A stretch of DNA of 64,000 nt, from assembly GCF_040111675.1 (NCBI RefSeq), contig NZ_CP157794.1, positions 3,369,501 to 3,433,500 on the forward strand, written 5' to 3'. The position numbers and the translations under genes are program-made. This stretch comes from Salinarimonas sp. Its GTDB lineage: Bacteria > Pseudomonadota > Alphaproteobacteria > Rhizobiales > Beijerinckiaceae. Position 1 is the stretch's first letter. Each line of letters starts with the position of its first letter. Shown piece after piece: positions 56,012-64,000 of the stretch. A model generated the notes under the pieces. The model saw nothing but the letters and a program-made list of their open reading frames with translations. It made no database searches and had not been told where the DNA came from.

Positions 56012-57319
56012 TCAGCCCGCGCGGGCGAGGGCCGCGACGTAGAAGCCGTCGACGCCGGTCCGCAGCGGCGACATCTGCAGGCCGAAGCGCGTCGTGCGGA
56101 CATGCGGCGCGAGCGCCTCGAGCCCCGCCGCGGCGAGGAGATCGCCCGCCGGCACGGGCGCGAAGCCGTCCGTGCGCGAAAGCAGGCCCGCGATCGCGCC
56201 GTCGTTCTCCGCCGGCAGCACCGAGCAGGTGACGTAGACGATCCGCCCGCCGGGCTTCACGAGCCGCGCCGCGCGGTCGAGCACGCGCTCCTGCTCGGCG
56301 AGACGCTGCTCCAGCGAGCCCGGCCGCAGCCGCCACTTGGCGTCCGGGTTGCGCCGCCAGGTGCCGGTGCCGGTGCAGGGCGCATCGACGAGGACGAGAT
56401 CGGCGCGGGCGTCGAGATCCTCCACCGCGTCGGCCTTGCCCCGCGGCGAGCGGATCTGGACGTTGCGCGCGCCGGAGCGGGCGAGCCGGTCGTGAATGGG
56501 CGCCAGCCGGCGCGCGTCGGCGTCGGTGGCGTAGATCTGGCCGGCATTGTCCATCAAGGCCGCGAGCGCCAGCGTCTTGCCGCCTGCGCCGGCGCAGAGG
56601 TCCACCACCTGCGCCTTCCCGCCCGGATGGGCGAGGAGGGCGGCGAGCTGCGAGCCCTCGTCCTGGATCTCGAACCAGCCCTTCTTGAACTCGGGCTCGG
56701 CCTGGAGCGCGGGCCCGCGCCCGTCGTCGCCGAGCGCGATGCGCAGGCCGAGCGGGGAATGCGGCGTCTCGATCGGCGAGAGGAAGGCGAGCGCGTTCTG
56801 CGCCTCCTCGCGGGTGACGAGGAGCGTGTTGACGCGGATGTCGAGGGGCGCGCGCTCGGCGAGCGCCCGGGCCTCGGCGGCGACGTCCTCGCCGAACACG
56901 CCCGCGAGCTCGTCGTGGATCCACTCGGGATAGTCGCCCTGGACGTGCGGCGGCGCGTCGGAGAGGTCCGGCCGCGCGAGGCGGGCGCGCTCGTCGTCCG
57001 AGAGGGGCGCCGGCGCGAAACGCTCGCCGTTGGCCAGCGAAGCGATCTCCTCGACGCTCATCGACCGCTGGAGGGCGAGCATGCCGAGCACCAGCGCCCG
57101 GCCGGTCTCCTCGCCCGGCGCCTGCCCCAGGATCCAGGCCGCGGAAGCGCGCCGGCGCAGGGCGTCGTAGACGATGGTGGCGATGCCGGCGCGGTCCTTC
57201 GACCCGGCGAAGCGGTGGGAGAGGCCCCAATCCTTGAGGGAGTCGGCGGCGGGGCGGCGGCGCGCGAGGATGTCGTCGAGGACCTCCATCGCGGCGGACA
57301 GGCGTGCGTGCGGCGTCAT
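56012..57319 (-). CDS. RsmB/NOP-family RNA cytosine-C5 methyltransferase
   Basis: 435 residues from the ATG at 57319 (57328 is also possible). The N-terminal helical NusB-like part ([34 protein letters not shown]) is followed by the Rossmann methyltransferase: [17 protein letters not shown] (SAM loop), [18 protein letters not shown] (motif IV Cys) and [13 protein letters not shown] (motif VI catalytic Cys). It methylates a cytosine in rRNA, probably 16S. Same strand as guaA, 104 bp upstream of it. Confidence 0.93.
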   Translation of the reverse strand: MTPHARLSAAMEVLDDILARRRPAADSLKDWGLSHRFAGSKDRAGIATIVYDALRRRASAAWILGQAPGEETGRALVLGMLALQRSMSVEEIASLANGERFAPAPLSDDERARLARPDLSDAPPHVQGDYPEWIHDELAGVFGEDVAAEARALAERAPLDIRVNTLLVTREEAQNALAFLSPIETPHSPLGLRIALGDDGRGPALQAEPEFKKGWFEIQDEGSQLAALLAHPGGKAQVVDLCAGAGGKTLALAALMDNAGQIYATDADARRLAPIHDRLARSGARNVQIRSPRGKADAVEDLDARADLVLVDAPCTGTGTWRRNPDAKWRLRPGSLEQRLAEQERVLDRAARLVKPGGRIVYVTCSVLPAENDGAIAGLLSRTDGFAPVPAGDLLAAAGLEALAPHVRTTRFGLQMSPLRTGVDGFYVAALARAG

Positions 57320-57388
57320 CGCCTGCATGTGGCAGGTTCGGGGGGTGGCCGCAAGCGGGGGCGTTCAGGGGAGCCTGCGGGAACGCCC

Positions 57389-57952
57389 TCACCCACGCCG
57401 ATAGAACGCCACCCGCCCCCGCGGCTCGAGCTGGGCCAGGACGTCGAAGTCGCCGACATTGGCCGTGAGCACGGTGAGGCCATGCTTCAGGGCCTGGACG
57501 AAGAGCACGCAATCGTTCAGGGCGCGCAGCCGGTCGTCGCGGGCGTAGCCCTGCAGGCGGCAGACGAGGCCGGCGAGGAGCGCCGCGCGACCGAGGATGT
57601 CGGCGTCGGGGACGCGGAGGCGGTGGCGTGCGATGCTGATGACTTGCGTGCGCACGCGCTCCACGACGGTGGGCGTTCGCGGATCACCGGGGTCGAGCGC
57701 GCCGAGACCGTGCAGCAGTTCCTGGAGGGCGGTCGCCGAATGGAAAACCGTGCCGGCGTCAAGGAGCGACAGGACCGCGGGCGGCGCCGTTCGGCGCATG
57801 CGATCGATGGAGACACAGGTGTCGAGCAGGACGGGCCCGACCTGGCGTGCGCCGACATGGAGGAACGGGAGCTCGGCGTCCGGCCTGCGCGTCCGACCTC
57901 CGCGGCGCCGGTCAGCCCATCGAAGCGCCCGATCGAGATCGAATGCGGACAC
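57389..57952 (-). CDS. PIN-domain toxin (VapC-like)
   Basis: 187 residues, GTG start 1 bp after the stop of its partner. The PIN acidic residues are readable: [12 protein letters not shown] (first Asp), [10 protein letters not shown] (Glu), and [15 protein letters not shown] with [13 protein letters not shown] (Asp pair). There is an extra N-terminal stretch of about 38 residues ([20 protein letters not shown]) absent from most VapC. A ribonuclease-type toxin; the target is unknown. Confidence 0.82.
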   Translation of the reverse strand: MSAFDLDRALRWADRRRGGRTRRPDAELPFLHVGARQVGPVLLDTCVSIDRMRRTAPPAVLSLLDAGTVFHSATALQELLHGLGALDPGDPRTPTVVERVRTQVISIARHRLRVPDADILGRAALLAGLVCRLQGYARDDRLRALNDCVLFVQALKHGLTVLTANVGDFDVLAQLEPRGRVAFYRRG

Positions 57953-57953
57953 G

Positions 57954-58280
57954 CTAGACGTCCGCGAAGAGATCGCCGAAGTCTAGATCGTCGTCGATCG
58001 CTTGCCAGGTCCGGCGGGCGGCCACGACGAAATCGGAGTCGAGCGCCACGTGCGCCAACGCGAACTCGATCACGGCGGCCGGATCGTCGAGGCCCGTTCT
58101 GCGCTTGAGAGCCTCGAGAAGCTCCTGGTCGACGTCGAGCGTCAGCGCGGCGCGCTGGCGGCTGAGGTGACCGGCCTTCTGCGCGTCCTCCAGCACGAGC
58201 GCCACGCGCGGCGCGAGCGCGGGCTCGTCTTCGAAGGCCGCGTTCTCCTCGAAGCCCGGCGGGCGTCCGCTCCAGCTCAT
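57954..58280 (-). CDS. Antitoxin partner of the PIN-domain toxin
   Basis: 108 residues from the ATG at 58280 (58301 is an alternative). ALTLDVDQELLEALKRRTG and DDPAAVIEFALAHVAL suggest a ribbon-helix-helix-like domain in the middle, followed by a toxin-binding tail (ARRTWQAIDDDLDFGDLFAD), acidic at the end as in many antitoxins. It precedes the PIN gene with a 1-bp gap, so the pair is one operon. Confidence 0.7.
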   Translation of the reverse strand: MSWSGRPPGFEENAAFEDEPALAPRVALVLEDAQKAGHLSRQRAALTLDVDQELLEALKRRTGLDDPAAVIEFALAHVALDSDFVVAARRTWQAIDDDLDFGDLFADV

Positions 58281-58357
58281 GACCTGTCCCGGAAGCTGCA
58301 TCTGCGTCTGACACGCAACATAGCGCCCCCCGACCGCCGCCGCAAGCGCGATGCGGA

Positions 58358-60649
<2,292 letters not shown>

Positions 60650-60784
60650 GTGAAGAGGACGTATCAACCCAGCAAGATCGTGCGCAAGCGCCGTCACGGC
60701 TTTCGCGCGCGCATGGCGACCGTCGGCGGCCGCAAGGTCATCGCCAACCGTCGTTCCAAGGGCCGCAAGCGCCTGTCCGCGTGA
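60650..60784 (+). CDS. rpmH: 50S ribosomal protein L34
   Basis: 44 residues with a GTG start preceded by [27 protein letters not shown], then [20 protein letters not shown] and RLSA, the complete and nearly invariant L34 sequence. A small basic protein of the large ribosomal subunit. First gene of the conserved rpmH-rnpA-yidC order; rnpA starts 31 bp downstream. dnaA is not on the other side, where guaB lies. Confidence 0.97.
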   Translation: MKRTYQPSKIVRKRRHGFRARMATVGGRKVIANRRSKGRKRLSA

Positions 60785-60815
60785 GCGGACGCGCGACTCG
60801 GAGGGCGATCGATCG

Positions 60816-61385
60816 ATGCGCGGGACAGACGACGCGCCGCGGGTCGGTCGCCTGACGAAACGACGGGAGTTCGTCGCGGCGGCCTCGGGCCGCCGTTTCC
60901 ATTCGGAGCGCATGACGGTCCAGGGCCGGCTGCGCGACGACGAGGGCCCCCTGCGGGTGGGCTTCACCGTCACGAAGAAGGTGGGCCACGCGGTGGAGCG
61001 CAACCGCATCAAGCGGCGCCTGCGGCACGCGGCCCGCGAGGCGCTCGCGCGCGCTCCCGCGCCCGAGGGTACCGACGCGCGGCATGACGCCGCGGCGATG
61101 GCCGCCGGCGAGGCCGCCCTCCCCCGCGATCTCCCTCCCGAGCCGCTGCCTCCCGCGGACGTCGTGATCATCGCGCGCCGCCCGGCCCTCGAGGCTGCGT
61201 ACTCTTCCCTCATTGACGATTTCGTCCGCGCCCTCCACGTGGTGACCAAGCCCGGAGGCGCACGCCCCCCGCGCGCGGACGCGCCGCGCGGCCGCCGTCG
61301 CGGCGGCGGGACGTCCCGACAGCAATCGACGAGCCGGCGCGGCGACGCGCCCTCCTCCCTCGGCCCTTCCGAAGCGACCTCGTAA
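60816..61385 (+). CDS. rnpA: Ribonuclease P protein component, with long C-terminal extension
   Basis: 189 residues, against about 110-130 for most RnpA. The core is clear: RLTKRREFVAAASGRRFHSE, RVGFTVTKKVGHAVERNRIK with the RNR box, RRLRHAAREAL, and VVIIARRPALEAAYSSLIDD. An insertion of about 30 residues (APEGTDARHDAAAMAAGEAA) sits between the RNR helix and the last strand, and a basic low-complexity tail of about 40 residues (APRGRRRGGGTSRQQSTSRR) follows. It assists the RNase P RNA in tRNA 5' maturation. Confidence 0.93.
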   Translation: MRGTDDAPRVGRLTKRREFVAAASGRRFHSERMTVQGRLRDDEGPLRVGFTVTKKVGHAVERNRIKRRLRHAAREALARAPAPEGTDARHDAAAMAAGEAALPRDLPPEPLPPADVVIIARRPALEAAYSSLIDDFVRALHVVTKPGGARPPRADAPRGRRRGGGTSRQQSTSRRGDAPSSLGPSEATS

Positions 61386-61391
61386 AGTCCC

Positions 61392-63233
61392 ATGCGCGAC
61401 GAAGACTCACGTAACCTCATCCTGGCGATCGTCCTCTCGGTGATCGTGTTCGTCGCCTGGACGTACTTCTACGCGGCGCCGCAGGCGCAGCGCGAGGCGG
61501 AGCTCGCCGCGCAGCAGCAGACGGAGCAATCCGCCGCCGCGCCGGGGCAGCCGAACCTGCCGCTGCCCTCCGACGGCGGCACGGCGCCGGGCGCGCCCGC
61601 GCCGAACGTCGCGCCGGGCCTGAACCTGCCCGCGACCCGCGAGGCCGCCGTCGCCGCCGCGCCCCGCATCCCGATCTCGACGCCCTCGAAGGAGGGCTCG
61701 ATCAACCTGCGCGGCGCGCGCCTCGACGACCTGATCCTCAAGGATTACCGCGAGACGCCCGACCCCAACTCCGATCCGATCGTGCTGCTCTCGCCGACGG
61801 GCACCGCGAACCCCTACTACGCCGAGTTCGGCTGGGTCGGCGGCGGCACGGTGCCGGGAGGCCTGCCCGATTCGCAGACCGTGTGGTCCGCCGATGCGGA
61901 GCGTCTCACGCCCGAGAGCCCCGTCACCCTCACCTGGACCAACGAGGCCGGCCTCACCTTCCAGCGCACGATCGCGGTGGATCGCGACGCGCTGTTCACG
62001 ATCGAGGACACCGTCGTCAACGAGAGCGGCGAGCCCATCACCCTCTATCCCTACGGCCTCGTCTCGCGCCACGGCATGCCGAACGTGCTCGGCTATTTCG
62101 TGCTGCACGAGGGCTTCATCGGCGTGCTCGGCGAGGAAGGCCTGCAGGAATGGGACTACGGCGACGTCCAGGACGCCGATCGGCTGTCGCAGTCGGTCAC
62201 CGGCGAGACCTGGACGGCGGAGACCGGCGGCTGGGTCGGCATCACCGACAAGTACTGGGCCACCGCCATCGTCCCCGACCAGGACACGACCTTCACCGGC
62301 CGCTTCACGGCGGAGGGGAACGGCGGCGCGCCGATCTTCCAGGCGGACGCGCTGGGCGCGGCGCGCACCATCGCGGCGGGCGAGAGCGCGACCTCGCTCA
62401 AGCGCCTCTTCGCCGGCGCCAAGGAGGTCGACGTCGTCGACGGCTACGGCGAGGCCTACGACATCCGCCAGTTCGACCTGTTGATCGACTGGGGCTGGTT
62501 CTACTTCATCACCAAGCCGATGTTCTACGCGCTCGACTTCTTCTTCGGGCTGCTGGGCAATTTCGGCGTCGCGATCCTGATCGTGACGGTGTTCCTGAAG
62601 ATCCTCTTCCTGCCGCTCGCCAACAAGTCCTACGCCTCGATGGCCAAGATGAAGGCCGTCCAGCCGGAAATGATGGCCATCCGCGACCGCTACGCGGACG
62701 ACAAGATGAAGCAGCAGCAGGAGCTGATGGAGCTCTACAAGCGCGAGCGGATCAATCCGGTCGCCGGCTGCTGGCCGGTGCTGATCCAGATCCCGGTCTT
62801 CTTCGCGCTCTACAAGGTGCTGTTCGTCACGATCGAGATGCGGCACGCGCCGTTCTTCGGCTGGATCCAGGACCTCGCCGCGCCCGATCCGACCTCGCTC
62901 TTCAACCTGTTCGGGCTCCTGCCCTACGACACGCCGGCGCTGCTGACGGTCGGCATCTGGCCGATCCTGATGGGCTTCACGATGTTCGTGCAGATGAAGA
63001 TGAACCCGGAGCCGCCGGACCCGATTCAGAAGGCGGTGTTCACCTGGATGCCGGTGATCTTCACCTTCATGCTGGCCTCGTTCCCGGCGGGCCTGGTGAT
63101 CTACTGGGCGTGGAACAACTTCCTCTCGGTCCTGCAGCAGGGCTTCATCATGCGCCGCCACGGCGTGAAGATCGAGCTGTGGGACAACCTCAAGAAGATG
63201 ATCGGCGGCGGCCGCGCCGCGGCCAAGGGCTGA
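61392..63233 (+). CDS. yidC: Membrane protein insertase YidC
   Basis: 613 residues, 6 bp after rnpA. The first membrane helix is near the N terminus ([20 protein letters not shown]), followed by an Ala/Pro-rich linker, the periplasmic beta-sandwich domain (about 90-370), then the conserved insertase core: [60 protein letters not shown] and [20 protein letters not shown]. It inserts inner-membrane proteins with or without SecYEG. Followed by a strong terminator. Confidence 0.97.
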   Translation: MRDEDSRNLILAIVLSVIVFVAWTYFYAAPQAQREAELAAQQQTEQSAAAPGQPNLPLPSDGGTAPGAPAPNVAPGLNLPATREAAVAAAPRIPISTPSKEGSINLRGARLDDLILKDYRETPDPNSDPIVLLSPTGTANPYYAEFGWVGGGTVPGGLPDSQTVWSADAERLTPESPVTLTWTNEAGLTFQRTIAVDRDALFTIEDTVVNESGEPITLYPYGLVSRHGMPNVLGYFVLHEGFIGVLGEEGLQEWDYGDVQDADRLSQSVTGETWTAETGGWVGITDKYWATAIVPDQDTTFTGRFTAEGNGGAPIFQADALGAARTIAAGESATSLKRLFAGAKEVDVVDGYGEAYDIRQFDLLIDWGWFYFITKPMFYALDFFFGLLGNFGVAILIVTVFLKILFLPLANKSYASMAKMKAVQPEMMAIRDRYADDKMKQQQELMELYKRERINPVAGCWPVLIQIPVFFALYKVLFVTIEMRHAPFFGWIQDLAAPDPTSLFNLFGLLPYDTPALLTVGIWPILMGFTMFVQMKMNPEPPDPIQKAVFTWMPVIFTFMLASFPAGLVIYWAWNNFLSVLQQGFIMRRHGVKIELWDNLKKMIGGGRAAAKG

Positions 63234-63262
63234 CGGGCCGGCAGGCGCCGATCTGCAAGCGG

Positions 63263-63290
63263 AGGGGCGGTCCCGCGGGGCCGCCCTTTT
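63263..63290 (+). terminator. Intrinsic terminator after yidC
   Basis: GGGCGG / CCGCCC stem with a 10-nt loop followed directly by TTTT, 30 bp past the stop. The clearest rho-independent terminator of the window. Confidence 0.85.
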
Positions 63291-63330
63291 GCGTTTGGGC
63301 CGCAGGAAGCGCTGGACTAGGCGGGGAACG

Positions 63331-63528
63331 TCAGTCCATTGCTCCCGGCTTCATGGCCCTCACGAGAGCACCGTTTTCGTCCAGACCCACGCCGCGGCCG
63401 AGACCTCGGCGCTCGGCGAAGAAGCTCTCCTTCTCGACGCCCGGCGCTCTCATCGACTCCATGAACTCGTCGGCCCACGTAGCGCCTTGTTCCTCGGTGA
63501 GTTCCTCAGGCAAGCGGGAACGTACCAT
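63331..63528 (-). CDS. Small hypothetical protein (65 aa)
   Basis: Not recognised. Start at ATG 63528, chosen because GGAGG lies 6 nt upstream. The sequence MVRSRLPEELTEEQGATWAD, then FMESMRAPGVEKESFFAERR and GLDENGALVRAMKPGAMD, looks like a genuine small soluble protein. It sits between the yidC terminator and a divergent vapBC pair. Confidence 0.5.
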   Translation of the reverse strand: MVRSRLPEELTEEQGATWADEFMESMRAPGVEKESFFAERRGLGRGVGLDENGALVRAMKPGAMD

Positions 63529-63681
63529 CGCCACCTCCACATCGATGCCGCCGAAAGATACCGCGTCGCCGTCGCACGGCGAACACACGCTCCCTTGGTG
63601 ACCCGCCGGTTCCGGAGCCCGACCACCCCTTGCAGATGGACGGCGAAAGGCCTATGTTTTCGGCATAGGCCGGAGATAGCG

Positions 63682-63915
63682 ATGAACGACGCGCGACGAG
63701 TGAGCCTTTTCCGCAATGGTCGGAATCAAGCTGTCCGTATCCCGCGCGAGTTCGAGCTGCCGGGCACGGAAGCAGTGGTGCGCCGCCAGGGCTCGGCCCT
63801 GATCATCGAGCCGGCTCCGCAAGGCACGCTGCTGGATTGGCTCGACGAAATGGAGCCAGTCGACGAAGGCTGGCCGGAGATCGCAGACCCGCCGCCCAGG
63901 AAGGTCGAGCTGTGA
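63682..63915 (+). CDS. vapB: VapB-type antitoxin (AbrB/SpoVT fold)
   Basis: 77 residues. VSLFRNGRNQAVRIPREFEL and VVRRQGSALIIEP are the swapped-hairpin AbrB/MazE-type DNA-binding domain typical of VapB. The C-terminal TLLDWLDEMEPVDEGWPEI is the toxin-binding tail. GGAGATAGCG precedes the ATG. The stop overlaps the GTG of the toxin gene (GTGA), the standard vapBC coupling. Confidence 0.9.
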   Translation: MNDARRVSLFRNGRNQAVRIPREFELPGTEAVVRRQGSALIIEPAPQGTLLDWLDEMEPVDEGWPEIADPPPRKVEL

Positions 63916-64000
63916 AGTACTTGCTCGACACGCATGTTCTGTCCGATCTGATACGCAATCCTCGTACGAGCCCGGTCCGTACGAGAATTGCCGAAGTCGG
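63912..64000 (+). CDS. vapC: VapC-type PIN toxin, truncated by the window end
   Basis: The first 29 residues are visible: VKYLLDTHVLSDLIRNPRTS then PVRTRIAEV. The opening LLDTHVLSDLIR, with the first catalytic Asp, is diagnostic of VapC PIN-domain ribonucleases, whose known members cut initiator tRNA or 23S rRNA. The GTG start overlaps vapB. The remainder of about 100 residues lies outside the window. Confidence 0.88.
   Translation, partial: MKYLLDTHVLSDLIRNPRTSPVRTRIAEV

Overview
The window is very GC-rich (roughly 70 % by eye) with dense, mostly ATGA/GTGA-overlapping genes. Its housekeeping blocks (guaA / RsmB-like / MAPEG / guaB, rpmH-rnpA-yidC, ctaA next to a DUF2842-type gene, ndk, maeB, isovaleryl-CoA dehydrogenase) point to an alphaproteobacterium, most likely of the Hyphomicrobiales. 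That assignment is inferred from gene content and order; no marker RNA is present.

Left part (1-12.4 kb): the 3' end of a translationally coupled assembly line. A PKS-NRPS subunit truncated by the window edge (malonyl-type AT, KR, ACP, C) is followed by a SyrP/TauD-like 2-oxoglutarate oxygenase, an NRPS with a degenerate C-like domain then A-PCP-E, and a second NRPS C-A-PCP whose A domain carries the serine code DVWHISLIDK. There is no thioesterase. A tRNA gene with a CAT anticodon follows on the minus strand.

12.9-21.2 kb: a putative integrated element. A 19-bp exact direct repeat overlaps the 5' end of the tRNA gene and recurs at 21230. A decayed tyrosine integrase lies just inside. The cargo is one seven-gene coupled operon: IPNS-like oxygenase, NAD epimerase/reductase, ATP-grasp ligase, APH-type kinase, HAD-type phosphatase, MFS transporter and GMC oxidoreductase. 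It looks like a small-molecule pathway with a built-in kinase/phosphatase/exporter set, and I do not recognise it as a described cluster.

21.3-31.4 kb: ndk, a Sel1-like small protein, a roughly 1-kb gene-poor stretch, a divergent HTH/hypothetical pair, a lower-GC BsuBI/PstI-type restriction-modification pair, then maeB, a membrane methyltransferase and ivd. 31.4-48 kb: a Doc-type toxin-antitoxin pair, a TRAP transporter (large and small permeases), phnDCEE behind a three-repeat Pho box, two alpha/beta hydrolases, ctaA, an envelope/exopolysaccharide group (polysaccharide deacetylase, CelD-like acyltransferase, Wzc-like protein with a degraded P-loop), a HemG-like flavodoxin and an RpiR-type regulator.

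48-54.2 kb is an accessory, repeat-rich region: an MFS transporter, a FitA-like antitoxin without its toxin, a duplicated and rearranged module (84-aa protein, ribbon-helix-helix regulator, 150-aa protein), two long inverted-repeat elements, and an AT-richer orphan gene with a nuclease-like D...QxK pattern. 54.3-64 kb returns to core genes, interspersed with a PIN-domain toxin-antitoxin pair and, at the right edge, a vapBC pair cut by the window end.
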